Source of the DNA: a virus
Length of the DNA: 50,999 nucleotides
IMG/VR virus record: IMGVR_UViG_3300007640_009134
Span: 1-50,999 of that record
Strand: one strand, 5' to 3'
The position numbers were made by a program, and so were the translations under genes. The notes beneath the pieces are model-generated. The model was not told the origin of the DNA, did no database searches, and saw only the letters and a list, made by a program, of their open reading frames with translations. Below, piece by piece: positions 1 through 8,758 of the stretch. The first letter of the stretch is position 1; each line of letters starts with the position of its first letter.

Positions 1-2
1 CT

Positions 3-407
3 ATGGATAGCCAATGTCTAATAACCTCAGTAGCCAATGATTATGGATATAATAATATGTTCATCAAATGGTTAGAGTTACATAAAAAAAGAATTAGTAA
101 AGATAAAAAGATATTAGTGGTTGGTTTATCTTGTAGTGGTGGGTCTAAAAACGTAACCTCAGCCTTGTATTGGGCTAAAATGAATGGTTATAATTCAGCA
201 ATGATTTCAGGACAGTCAGCAAATGTATTACCTGATAATGTCTTAGAAGTTTGTCTCAATGCAAAATATTTTCATACAACTGAAGTTCTTACACTCATTT
301 TATTTTATGAATTAATTCATGCATGTGGTGCCGCTTGTCCTTCTATACATGAAGAAGTTGTCAGAAAAAGTGTCACACAACCTCTCACACGTCCATTAGA
401 TGAGTAA
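3..407 (+). CDS. SIS-domain sugar-phosphate isomerase (GmhA-like), N-terminus cut by window edge
   Basis: The fragment reads as the C-terminal two thirds of a phosphosugar-binding SIS domain. It has the SCSGGSKNV phosphate-binding loop (about residues 43-51), the ISGQSAN segment, and a YFHTTEVL...LIHACG tail typical of sedoheptulose-7-phosphate isomerases (GmhA). Those proteins are about 190 residues; only 134 are visible, so the ATG at position 3 is probably internal. Its stop overlaps the next start by 8 nt. With the HldE-like kinase and nucleotidyltransferase at the far end of the operon it would supply D-glycero-heptose 7-phosphate. Assignment to the SIS family is firm; the substrate is inferred from context. 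Confidence 0.75.
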   Translation: MDSQCLITSVANDYGYNNMFIKWLELHKKRISKDKKILVVGLSCSGGSKNVTSALYWAKMNGYNSAMISGQSANVLPDNVLEVCLNAKYFHTTEVLTLILFYELIHACGAACPSIHEEVVRKSVTQPLTRPLDE

Positions 408-1101
408 AAAAAAAGTACTCATAACAGGAGGTACTAAGGGTATTGGTAAATCTATTTCTAAAATTTTTACCGATAATAATTTTTGTGTCCATATAACAGG
501 TACTAAACAACAAGTTGTTCCTGATTATGTGGACACTTTTTTTATTGTTGATTTTTCTAATAAAGAACAAACAAAAATTTTTTTAGATAAAATTTCTACA
601 GAAAATTATGATGTACTTATTAACAATGCCGGTACAAATATAATCAAACCAATTCAAGAAGTTTCTGAATCAGATTGGGAAATAATTCACAATATAAATC
701 TAAAAATTCCATATTTTATAACAAAAGAAGTATCTAAGCGTATTCCAAATGGTGGTAAAATAGTTAATATAACATCTATATTTTCACATGTATCAAAAGA
801 GTTTAGGTCTTTATATTCAACAACAAAATTTGGTTTAGATGGTCTAACTAAATCATTATCAATTGAGCTGGGACCAAGAAATATCTTAGTAAATTCAGTT
901 TCGCCAGGATTTACAAATACCGAACTAACTGATAGGTCATTAGACATTTCACAAAAATTAGAACTAAGTAAAAACATACCATTAGGTCGATTTGCAGAAA
1001 CATCTGAAATTTCTGAACTAGTATATTTTTTATCGTCTGATAAAAATACTTACATAACAGGACAAAATATAATAATTGACGGGGGATTTACATCAAAATG
1101 A
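400..1101 (+). CDS. Short-chain dehydrogenase/reductase (FabG-like SDR)
   Basis: Classical NAD(P)-dependent SDR of 233 residues, the usual length. The cofactor loop GGTKGIG is at residues 10-16, NNAG at about 75-78, and the catalytic Ser (about 126), Tyr139 and Lys143 lie in an ITS...YSTTK arrangement. The C-terminus carries the SDR signature ITGQNIIIDGG. It probably oxidises or reduces a sugar or cyclitol intermediate in the surrounding pathway; the substrate cannot be read from sequence. It overlaps the SIS gene by 8 nt and the cyclase gene by 4 nt (ATGA), indicating translational coupling. Confidence 0.85.
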   Translation: MSKKKVLITGGTKGIGKSISKIFTDNNFCVHITGTKQQVVPDYVDTFFIVDFSNKEQTKIFLDKISTENYDVLINNAGTNIIKPIQEVSESDWEIIHNINLKIPYFITKEVSKRIPNGGKIVNITSIFSHVSKEFRSLYSTTKFGLDGLTKSLSIELGPRNILVNSVSPGFTNTELTDRSLDISQKLELSKNIPLGRFAETSEISELVYFLSSDKNTYITGQNIIIDGGFTSK

Positions 1102-2105
1102 AAATAACATCTAGTATAAAAACATATGAAGTTTTGTTTATGGATTATGAAAAATTCATAGACGAATATTACTCAAATGGTGATATTATAGTACTAGACG
1201 AAAGGTTTAATTTGGATATTTTAGAAGATAAAAAATCCATAAAAATTAAATCAACTGAGGACAACAAAGAATATAATTACATATCGAATATAATATCCGA
1301 AATTATCTCAAACGGTTTTAAAAAAAACAATAAACTATTTGCGATTGGAGGTGGCGTAATACAAGACATCACTGGTTTTATTTCATCTATATTATACAGA
1401 GGTGTTGAATGGTATTTTTTACCTACAACCTTATTATCTCAAGGAGATAGTTGTATTGGAGGTAAGACATCAATTAATTTTGGTTCCTATAAAAACCAAA
1501 TAGGTAATTTTTATCCACCAACTAAAGTTTGTATTGATATTATTTTCTTAGAAACATTACCCGAAAAAGAAATATATTCAGGTTTAGGTGAGATGTTACA
1601 TTATTTTATTTTTTCTTCGGAAAAAGACTTAATTATATACGACAAATTATTAGAAGACCGTAACTATTATAAATTGATTAAAAATAGTTTAGAAATAAAA
1701 AAATCGGTTATTGAAATTGATGAATTAGAAACTGGCATACGAAAACTTTTTAACTACGGACATACTTTTGGTCATGCAATTGAAAGTATAACAAATTATA
1801 CAATTCCACATGGGATTGCTGTTGCACATGGAATGAAAATTAGTAATTTCATTTCAATGTCAAAAGGATTTTTAGATTATGAAAATTACATTAAGATAAA
1901 TTCAGTAATTGAAAAAATAATAAAAAACTATACTCTACCACCTTTTGATTTGAACGATTATTTTGAATTATTAAAGAAGGATAAAAAAAACAGTATCGGT
2001 GTCATAAAACCTATCTTGATAGAGGAATGTGGTGAATTATTTCAGTACGAATTTACATATGATAGTGATTTATTACCATTATTGAAAAAATATTTTGAAT
2101 TATGA
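1098..2105 (+). CDS. 3-dehydroquinate synthase-like sugar-phosphate cyclase
   Basis: Member of the AroB / sugar-phosphate cyclase superfamily (NAD-dependent, metal-binding), 335 residues. The GGGVIQD nucleotide loop (about 85-91), PTTLLSQGDSCIGGKTSIN (about 109-126) and the metal ligands E165, H222 (GHTFGH) and H238 are all visible. The helix normally reading AEVIKYG in DHQ synthase here reads GEMLHYF, so the usual active-site lysine is a histidine. A GmhA-like isomerase, SDR and aminotransferase nearby make sedoheptulose 7-phosphate cyclisation or another sugar cyclisation more likely than aromatic amino acid synthesis. Family is certain, reaction is inferred. Confidence 0.8.
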   Translation: MKITSSIKTYEVLFMDYEKFIDEYYSNGDIIVLDERFNLDILEDKKSIKIKSTEDNKEYNYISNIISEIISNGFKKNNKLFAIGGGVIQDITGFISSILYRGVEWYFLPTTLLSQGDSCIGGKTSINFGSYKNQIGNFYPPTKVCIDIIFLETLPEKEIYSGLGEMLHYFIFSSEKDLIIYDKLLEDRNYYKLIKNSLEIKKSVIEIDELETGIRKLFNYGHTFGHAIESITNYTIPHGIAVAHGMKISNFISMSKGFLDYENYIKINSVIEKIIKNYTLPPFDLNDYFELLKKDKKNSIGVIKPILIEECGELFQYEFTYDSDLLPLLKKYFEL

Positions 2106-2887
2106 CTTGGTGTTCATCAGCCCCTCCCCCTGAAAGACAGATTGAAATGTATTCCAAAAATATTGGTGGAAACACATTTATTGACTACGAAAAAGACCCT
2201 GAATTAGAACAACTTTTATTAAATAAGACAATCGCGTTTGTTGGTCCGTCAAATAACATTGTTGGTAAAGATATGGGTTCATTTATTGATTCACATGATA
2301 TTATAATTAGACCGGGACAACTTACTTTTTTAGATGAATCATTACACGAAGATTATGGAAAAAAAACAGATATTATTTTTCATTCTTTTAATTCTTGGGA
2401 AAAGGAAATTGCTAATAACAACGTAGAATTTTTACAAACTCTAAAATACGTTGTTGGGTGTATGGTTTGTATTTCTGAGTGTGGTGGATATGAAAAATTC
2501 ATGAATAATTTAATATCAAAAGGTATCAATTTTCATAAACCAAATGATAGATATATTTTTAAAAATTTTAGGGACGTTGGTACAACTTTGAGTTGTGGTA
2601 TTTCTTCATTACTAATACTACTAAATTATGATATAAAATCTGTATATATAACAGGTATGGATTTTTATAATATGGGAAAATACGGTAAAGTTTATAGAGA
2701 TGATTACTTTAATACCGTATCTAAAAGCTCTAGAGGACATATTCCACACAACAATCAACACACTGTATCACATAGTGCCGGAAGAAGTGATTTACATAAT
2801 CAAGAAGTTCAGATTTCACATCTTAGAAAATTGGCATCAGAAGACAAAAGAATAATATTAGACGAATATCTAACAAATAATTTATGA
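2102..2887 (+). CDS. GT29-like (sialyltransferase-fold) glycosyltransferase
   Basis: 261 residues resembling bacterial and viral glycosyltransferase family 29 proteins. The N-terminal motif AFVGPSNNIVGKDMGSFID followed by HDIIIRPG resembles the sialyl L-motif, and VGTTLSCGISSLLILL followed by ITGMDFY resembles the S-motif. Such enzymes use CMP-activated sugars, and the next gene encodes a CMP-sugar synthetase, so the pair probably makes and transfers a CMP-linked acidic sugar. The first 15 residues (Cys, Pro rich) look poorly conserved and a later start is possible. Overlaps both neighbours by 4 nt. Confidence 0.65.
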   Translation: MTWCSSAPPPERQIEMYSKNIGGNTFIDYEKDPELEQLLLNKTIAFVGPSNNIVGKDMGSFIDSHDIIIRPGQLTFLDESLHEDYGKKTDIIFHSFNSWEKEIANNNVEFLQTLKYVVGCMVCISECGGYEKFMNNLISKGINFHKPNDRYIFKNFRDVGTTLSCGISSLLILLNYDIKSVYITGMDFYNMGKYGKVYRDDYFNTVSKSSRGHIPHNNQHTVSHSAGRSDLHNQEVQISHLRKLASEDKRIILDEYLTNNL

Positions 2888-4008
2888 AAAAAATAGCAAT
2901 GATTCCTGTGAGATTGGGAAGTAAAAGAATACCTAAAAAAAATCTCAGACTTATAAATGGAAAACCTTTGGTTTCTTATATAGTTGAAGCAGCAGTAAAA
3001 TCTAATATTTTTGATGAGATTTATATCAATTCAGAATCTGAAGAATTTTTACCAATCGCACAAGATTATAATATAAAATTCTATAAAAGACCTGAACACC
3101 TTTCATCTGATACTGCAACTAACGATGAATTTGTAAAAGATTTTATGGAAAATGTCGAGGGTGATGTTTTAATTCAGTTGCTCGCAACATCACCATTTAT
3201 GTCTTCCGACGAAATAAAAGACTTTACATTATCTATGATTGAAAATAACTACGACACTCAAATTTTGGTTAAGAATGAACAAATTGAATGTGTGTTCGAA
3301 AACAAACCAGTAAACTTCAATAGTCTTGGTCAAACACTTCCATCTCAAATGTTAGAACCTATCAAAGTATATGCTTGTGGAATTATGGGTTGGAAATATG
3401 ATAAGTTTATTGAGAATATGATTAAGTTTAATTCTGGTTATCACGGAGGAGATGGTAAAACAGGGTTCTTCACGATAAAAGGATACTCAACAATTGACAT
3501 AGATAATGAAGAAGATTTCTTATTAGCCGAATCCATTTTTAAATCTAAAAATCACAAATCAATACCACAATATTATACACCAAAGAACAAAGAAAGAGCC
3601 GAAGCCGATGTTCCCTCTATTCTTCTAAAAGATGGTGTTATTCAAAATAATTTTGATGAAGAAAACAGAGAGATAACTAATGTAATAAAACTAATCAACC
3701 AAAAAGATTCAACTCTATCATGGAGTCATAGATTAGTAAATACCGAAAACAATTCCGCAACAATAATTAGTCAATTACCTGGTGAAGGTAATAGATTACA
3801 CTACCACAGAGACTGGAACGAATGGTGGTACATTGTTGATGGTGAATGGGTTTTTGAAATAGATGGGGTTGAAAAAAGAATTGTAAAAGACGATTTGGTT
3901 TTTATTGAAAAAGGTAAGATTCATAAAATAACCGCATCAGGTGATAAACCAGCAATTAGACTTGCGGTTAGTAGACAAGATGTTGACCACATTTATTTAG
4001 AACCATGA
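2884..4008 (+). CDS. CMP-sugar cytidylyltransferase (NeuA/KdsB-like) fused to a cupin domain
   Basis: Two-domain protein of 374 residues. Residues 1 to about 225 form an acylneuraminate/KDO cytidylyltransferase with the signature MIPVRLGSKRIPKKNL, a QLLATSPF motif and a late DIDNEEDF metal-site motif. Residues about 265-374 form a cupin with LHYHRDWNEWWYIVDGE and the second His in KIHKI. Cytidylyltransferases are usually about 230 residues, so the cupin is an added module that could bind or isomerise the sugar, or regulate the enzyme. It follows a GT29-like transferase that would consume its CMP-sugar product. The exact sugar is unknown. Confidence 0.8.
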   Translation: MKKIAMIPVRLGSKRIPKKNLRLINGKPLVSYIVEAAVKSNIFDEIYINSESEEFLPIAQDYNIKFYKRPEHLSSDTATNDEFVKDFMENVEGDVLIQLLATSPFMSSDEIKDFTLSMIENNYDTQILVKNEQIECVFENKPVNFNSLGQTLPSQMLEPIKVYACGIMGWKYDKFIENMIKFNSGYHGGDGKTGFFTIKGYSTIDIDNEEDFLLAESIFKSKNHKSIPQYYTPKNKERAEADVPSILLKDGVIQNNFDEENREITNVIKLINQKDSTLSWSHRLVNTENNSATIISQLPGEGNRLHYHRDWNEWWYIVDGEWVFEIDGVEKRIVKDDLVFIEKGKIHKITASGDKPAIRLAVSRQDVDHIYLEP

Positions 4009-4766
4009 AAGATAGAGCATTTATATTAGGAACTGGTCCGAGTTTAAATAAAATTGATGTTACAAAATTATCAAATGAAGTGACAATGACTTTTAATAGA
4101 GCTTATGTTGCCTTTGAAGATTGGGGTTTTGACCCTACATATTATTTAGCAATTGACGGTAATGATATCAGGTCCTTATATAAGGACATTAATAAACTTA
4201 TGAGAGAATCTGATGTTGAGAAATTTTTCTTAATACAACTAACAGATAATCAAAGGCATGAACCTAGACACTTTCAAGACTTTGAATTTAAGTCAAATGA
4301 AGAAATATATGAGAAATCAGACAAGTTGAGATTAATTCAATCTATTGGTTCAAAAATTTTACCAGTGTTAGATGATACAGTTGAAAACGATAATATAATC
4401 AAAACTACAATTGTCCCTAATGCAGGATTTTTAGGATTAAAAATGTTATATCACGAAGGATATAGAAAAATTTATCTGTGTGGAATGGACGCAAGGTACT
4501 CAAATGATAACACATACCGAGACGTTGAAGTTGATGGTGGGTCATATAAAGCCAAAGAAGATAACGATAAAAATCATTTTAGACCCGATTACTTTGGAAA
4601 AGACATTTTTTTTGGTAAACCAAACCAAGACCAAATTATTAGAATATGGAAAGATTTCATTGAAAAAGTTAAAGTAAATTATCCTGATTTAGAAATTATT
4701 TCATGTTCTGAAAATTCTAACTTAAATTCATTTATACCTTACAAAGATTTTGAATCTATTTTATAA
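4005..4766 (+). CDS. DUF115/MptE-like protein, possible Maf/GT42-type glycosyltransferase
   Basis: 253 residues opening with AFILGTGPSLNKID, then FNRAYVAF and YYLAIDGND. This N-terminal pattern is shared by DUF115 (6-hydroxymethylpterin pyrophosphokinase MptE-like) proteins and by the related Maf and GT42 families that transfer nonulosonic acids. A C-terminal GYRKIYLCGMDARYS motif matches the same fold. In this operon a glycosyltransferase role with the CMP-sugar made next door is most plausible. No membrane segment is visible. Starts inside the previous stop (ATGA). Confidence 0.55.
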   Translation: MKDRAFILGTGPSLNKIDVTKLSNEVTMTFNRAYVAFEDWGFDPTYYLAIDGNDIRSLYKDINKLMRESDVEKFFLIQLTDNQRHEPRHFQDFEFKSNEEIYEKSDKLRLIQSIGSKILPVLDDTVENDNIIKTTIVPNAGFLGLKMLYHEGYRKIYLCGMDARYSNDNTYRDVEVDGGSYKAKEDNDKNHFRPDYFGKDIFFGKPNQDQIIRIWKDFIEKVKVNYPDLEIISCSENSNLNSFIPYKDFESIL

Positions 4767-5899
4767 TGGAAATTAGTAAATCAAATATCAAATTTAATTT
4801 ATCTAAAAGTCATGGTTCATACATCTATGATGATAACAGAGAGTGTGAATTTTTAGACCTAATGTCAATGTATTCATCATTACCATTAGGTTATAATCAT
4901 TATATTTTTGATGACAAAAAATATATAAAATCTATTTTAGAATATTCCAAGGTAAAAACTTGTAATTGTGAATACAATACGGAAGAAAGAGAAGTTTTTG
5001 AAAAAGAGTTTTTAGATTTTGTGAGTGTAGAAAAATATGATTTCGTTCATTTTGCAAGTACAGGTGCATTGTCTGTTGAAATGGCAATAAAAGCCGCTAT
5101 AGATTTTTCTAAAAAACCTGAAGGAAAAGTGGTGTATTTTGAAAAAAGTTTTCATGGAATATTAGGATACTCAAACTTCATCACTGATAGAATAGGTTCA
5201 ACAAAAGATAGATTAGATGGGTTTATAAATTATAATTGGATAAAAGTTTCAAATTCTAAAGAATTAGAATCTATTCTATCTTCAGATTCAAATATTTCTT
5301 GCGTGATAATAGAACCAATTAGATGTACACAAGGAGACCTTTATTACGAAGAATCAGAATTAGACTCTATCTATAGCATTTGTAAAAAATATTCTGTTAT
5401 TACAGTTACAGATGAAATACAAACTGGGTTTGGTGCAACAGGAAATATTTGGTATACAAATGATAAATCAGACATCATAGTATTTGGTAAAAAATCTCAA
5501 GTTTCAGGATTTTTAACATCTAAAAAAATAGGTTCAACCCTAAACCCAATTAGATATTGTGTAACATGGGATGGTGATGTCTTAGATATGATAAGGTCTA
5601 GATACATAATAAAAACAATCAACAAAGATGACCTATTGTCAAATGTTAATCAATTAGGTGATTATTTTTTGTCCGAACTAAGTAGAATTGATGGTATCAA
5701 AAACGTAAGAGGTAAAGGGTTTATTATTGCCTTTGATATGGACAATAAAGAAAAAAGAGATTATTTTTATAAAAGATGTATTGAAAATAAGTTATTAGTA
5801 AATTTAACGGGTGAAGTATCAATTAGATTGCGACCTAACTTATGTATTGATAAAAAAACAATTGATGAATCCTTACGAAGAATTAAAGACTCACTATGA
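4766..5899 (+). CDS. Class III PLP-dependent aminotransferase
   Basis: 377 residues with class III (ornithine/acetylornithine/GSA) aminotransferase features: FASTGALSVEMAIKAA (cofactor phosphate region), the TDEIQTGFG motif around D216-E217, and the Schiff-base lysine in VFGKKSQVSG at about residue 242. A KSFHGILG segment near residue 127 matches the conserved SFHG motif. It probably transaminates a keto or aldehyde group of a sugar or cyclitol made by the cluster. Start and stop overlap neighbours (TAATG and ATGA). Family call is solid, substrate unknown. Confidence 0.8.
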   Translation: MEISKSNIKFNLSKSHGSYIYDDNRECEFLDLMSMYSSLPLGYNHYIFDDKKYIKSILEYSKVKTCNCEYNTEEREVFEKEFLDFVSVEKYDFVHFASTGALSVEMAIKAAIDFSKKPEGKVVYFEKSFHGILGYSNFITDRIGSTKDRLDGFINYNWIKVSNSKELESILSSDSNISCVIIEPIRCTQGDLYYEESELDSIYSICKKYSVITVTDEIQTGFGATGNIWYTNDKSDIIVFGKKSQVSGFLTSKKIGSTLNPIRYCVTWDGDVLDMIRSRYIIKTINKDDLLSNVNQLGDYFLSELSRIDGIKNVRGKGFIIAFDMDNKEKRDYFYKRCIENKLLVNLTGEVSIRLRPNLCIDKKTIDESLRRIKDSL

Positions 5900-6681
5900 T
5901 TTTTACCAGTTCGACTAAATTAATGGGTGGCTTGGGTAATTATTTATTTCAAATTGCTGCTGCTCTTGCCGTTTCATTACGTGATAATAAAAAACTAGTG
6001 GTTGATACTTCTGACATTCAGATAGTTCACGACCCATTAGAAAACTACAAAGATAACATTCTTAGAAGAATAACATTCCGTAATGGAATTGATGCATTTA
6101 TACCCATAAATCAAAATGGATTTCATTTTTCAGAAATCCCTAAAATAGAAAATAACACTAAGTTATTTGGGTATTTTCAAACTGAAAAATATTTTGAAGA
6201 GTTTTCAGACCATGTTCGTTCCATTTTTGAAATGACACCTCAAATCAGAAAACACCTAAAAACAAAATATGAAAATGACTTGAATGATGAAACATGTTCA
6301 ATTCACGTAAGAAGAACAAATTATCTAAAATTTCCACAACACCATCCTGTTTTGGATGTTGACTACTATAAGGAGGCGGTTTCAATTATAGGTGATGAAA
6401 AGTTATATTTAATTTTCTCAGATGATTTATTATGGTGTAAAGAAAATTTTGGATTTATAAAAAATAAAGTCTTCATTGAAAATCAAAAAGATTATGAAGA
6501 CTTATATCTGATGTCATTATGTGATGATAATATTATAGCAAATTCTTCATTTAGTTGGTGGGGAGCTTGGTTAAATAAAAATGAAAATAAAAAAGTCATT
6601 GCACCTAAACAATGGTTTGGAACTGCCTATTCACATTGGAATTTAAATGACTTATATTGTAAAAAATGGATTAAATTATGA
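5896..6681 (+). CDS. GT11 alpha-1,2-fucosyltransferase / colitosyltransferase
   Basis: Family GT11 enzyme of 261 residues. It has the N-terminal GGLGNYLFQIAAALA (about 11-25), the HxRRxxY motif (IHVRRTNYL) and the C-terminal NSSFSWWGAWLN motif. GT11 enzymes use GDP-L-fucose; some use GDP-L-colitose. The next genes encode a GDP-fucose/colitose synthase, a ColD-type dehydratase and GDP-mannose 4,6-dehydratase, so its donor is made in the same operon. Overlaps both neighbours by 4 nt. Confidence 0.85.
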   Translation: MIFTSSTKLMGGLGNYLFQIAAALAVSLRDNKKLVVDTSDIQIVHDPLENYKDNILRRITFRNGIDAFIPINQNGFHFSEIPKIENNTKLFGYFQTEKYFEEFSDHVRSIFEMTPQIRKHLKTKYENDLNDETCSIHVRRTNYLKFPQHHPVLDVDYYKEAVSIIGDEKLYLIFSDDLLWCKENFGFIKNKVFIENQKDYEDLYLMSLCDDNIIANSSFSWWGAWLNKNENKKVIAPKQWFGTAYSHWNLNDLYCKKWIKL

Positions 6682-7598
6682 AAATACTTGTTACAGGTTC
6701 AAATGGTTTACTCGGTTCAGCACTAAAGAGATTGTTAGGCGACTCACATGTATACCACACAAGAAAAGATTGTGATTTATTAAATTATGATGAATCATAT
6801 GATTATATTAAGAATGTTGTAGAAACATATGGTGTTGATACTATTATCCATACCGCGGCTAAGGTTGGTGGTGTGAAAGCCAACATGGAAAATAATGAAG
6901 GTTTTTTCTATGAAAATTACTACATCAATAATAATGTTATGAAAATTGCATTTGAATTGAAGATAGAAAATTTTGTAAATGTCTTATCAACTTGCATTTT
7001 CCCTAATGATAATATTATATTCCCGTTATCTCCTGACCAAATAGACAATGGAGAACCACACCCAAGTAACTATGGGTATTCTTACGCAAAAAGATTATCA
7101 GGGTATGAAACAAAAATTTTTAGAAATATTAATAAGAAAAATTGGTTTTCAGTAGTACCAACAAATTTATATGGACCTCATGATAATTTTAATTTAGAGT
7201 CAAGTCACCTAATACCAGGTATGATTCACAGAGCTTACTTAGCGAAAAAAAATAATGAGAAGTTCTTAATTTGGGGTGATGGAAAACAATTACGCCAATT
7301 TGTACATTCAGATGATATGGCAAAATTAATTATTTGGTCATTAGAACATTGGAACAATTCTGAACATTGTATGTTAATTGATGAAAAAGAAATTTCTGTT
7401 TTAGAAATTGCTAAAATTATTATGAAAAAATTTGAATTTACTGAGGGTGATATAATTTTTGATGAGACAAAACCAAAAGGACAATTTAGAAAACCTGCAA
7501 TGTCTCACGTCCATGATTACAATTTTACACCAATTGAAGATGGTGTGTCCTCGACCATTGATTGGTTTATTAAAAATTACGAAATAGCACGAAAATAA
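6678..7598 (+). CDS. GDP-L-fucose / GDP-L-colitose synthase (epimerase-reductase)
   Basis: Extended SDR of 306 residues, close to the ~310-320 usual for WcaG/Fcl. The NAD(P) loop GSNGLLGSAL is at residues 7-16, AAKVGGVKANM at about 60-70, STCIFP at about 104-109 includes the epimerisation cysteine (C106), and YxxxK lies at Y134-K138 (YSYAK). It converts a GDP-4-keto-6-deoxymannose, or its 3-deoxy form, to the L-sugar by 3,5- or 5-epimerisation and 4-reduction. The neighbouring ColD-type gene makes a ColC role possible; sequence alone does not separate ColC from Fcl. Confidence 0.85.
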   Translation: MKILVTGSNGLLGSALKRLLGDSHVYHTRKDCDLLNYDESYDYIKNVVETYGVDTIIHTAAKVGGVKANMENNEGFFYENYYINNNVMKIAFELKIENFVNVLSTCIFPNDNIIFPLSPDQIDNGEPHPSNYGYSYAKRLSGYETKIFRNINKKNWFSVVPTNLYGPHDNFNLESSHLIPGMIHRAYLAKKNNEKFLIWGDGKQLRQFVHSDDMAKLIIWSLEHWNNSEHCMLIDEKEISVLEIAKIIMKKFEFTEGDIIFDETKPKGQFRKPAMSHVHDYNFTPIEDGVSSTIDWFIKNYEIARK

Positions 7599-8758
7599 TG
7601 AAAATTGATTTAGTACAAGACACAATAGATAATAATGACATTGATAATCTAATTAAATGGTTGTCGAGTTATCCAAGATTAACAAAAGGTCCAAAGACTA
7701 TAGAGTTTGAAAAAAAATGGTCTGAATGGCTTGGTTGTAAACATTCAGTTTTTGTGAATTCAGGTTCGTCCGCAAATCTACTAATGATTTACGCTTTGAA
7801 ACTTATGAATAAACTGAAAAACAACAAAATTTGTGTTCCAACACTTTGTTGGGCGACTGACTTGGCACCTGTTCTACAGTTTGATTTACAACCTTTACTG
7901 ATTGATTGTAATTTGGACACATTATCTGTAGACCTTGAACACTTGGAAAAAACTTTTATTGAGGAATCTCCTTCCGCACTTATTTTAGTTTCAGTTTTAG
8001 GTTTATCTCCTCACATGGATGAAATTGTTTCATTATGTAAAAAATATGACGTTGTATTATTAGAAGATAATTGTGAATCACAAGGTACTTCATATAAAGG
8101 TGTAAAACTTGGTAATTTTGGTTTGATGTCTAGTTTTTCAACGTATTTTGGACATACAATGAGTACTATTGAAGGTGGTATGATTTGTACAAATGATGAT
8201 GAAGTATATCACACATTACTACAGTTGAGAAGCCATGGTTGGGACAGAGATTTACCTGTTGAGCAACAACAAGAACTCAGGGAACAATGGTCTTGTGATG
8301 ATTTCTCATCCCTATATACTTTCTTTATACCAGGGTTCAATGTTAGAAGTACTGATTTACAAGCCTTTATTGGTATAGAGCAATTAGATAAAATTGACAA
8401 TAACATTCAAAAAAGATATATAAATTATCTTTTGTTTAAGTCGTTATTATCTGAACATATGTGGTTTCCAAATGATATTGAAAACTCATTTACCGCAAAT
8501 TTTGCAATTCCAGTTGTCTTACCAACTAAAGAACAAAAACAAAAATTGGTTGAAAAACTAAATGAGAATGAAATTGCTTGTAGACCCCTTATTTCAGGGT
8601 CAATGGGTACTCAACCATTCTATAAAAAATTATATGGTGAAAATATTTTACCAAATTCAAACATTTTAGATGAAAGAGGAATGTATGTTCCAAACCATCC
8701 TAAAATGAGTGAAGACGATATTAAACTTATATGTTCCCTTATTTTGGAAGTTTTATGA
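7598..8758 (+). CDS. ColD/RfbH-type GDP-4-keto-6-deoxymannose 3-dehydratase (DegT family)
   Basis: DegT/DnrJ/EryC1-fold PLP protein of 386 residues. At the position of the usual Schiff-base lysine (SFxxxKxxxxxEGG) the sequence reads FGHTMSTIEGG, placing His186 where aminotransferases have Lys. That Lys-to-His change is the hallmark of the ColD/RfbH 3-dehydratases, which remove the C3 hydroxyl, not add an amino group. Flanked by GDP-fucose/colitose synthase and GDP-mannose 4,6-dehydratase, it fits GDP-L-colitose synthesis. The call relies on the His replacement plus the HGWDRDLP segment shared with ColD-like enzymes. Confidence 0.8.
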   Translation: MKIDLVQDTIDNNDIDNLIKWLSSYPRLTKGPKTIEFEKKWSEWLGCKHSVFVNSGSSANLLMIYALKLMNKLKNNKICVPTLCWATDLAPVLQFDLQPLLIDCNLDTLSVDLEHLEKTFIEESPSALILVSVLGLSPHMDEIVSLCKKYDVVLLEDNCESQGTSYKGVKLGNFGLMSSFSTYFGHTMSTIEGGMICTNDDEVYHTLLQLRSHGWDRDLPVEQQQELREQWSCDDFSSLYTFFIPGFNVRSTDLQAFIGIEQLDKIDNNIQKRYINYLLFKSLLSEHMWFPNDIENSFTANFAIPVVLPTKEQKQKLVEKLNENEIACRPLISGSMGTQPFYKKLYGENILPNSNILDERGMYVPNHPKMSEDDIKLICSLILEVL

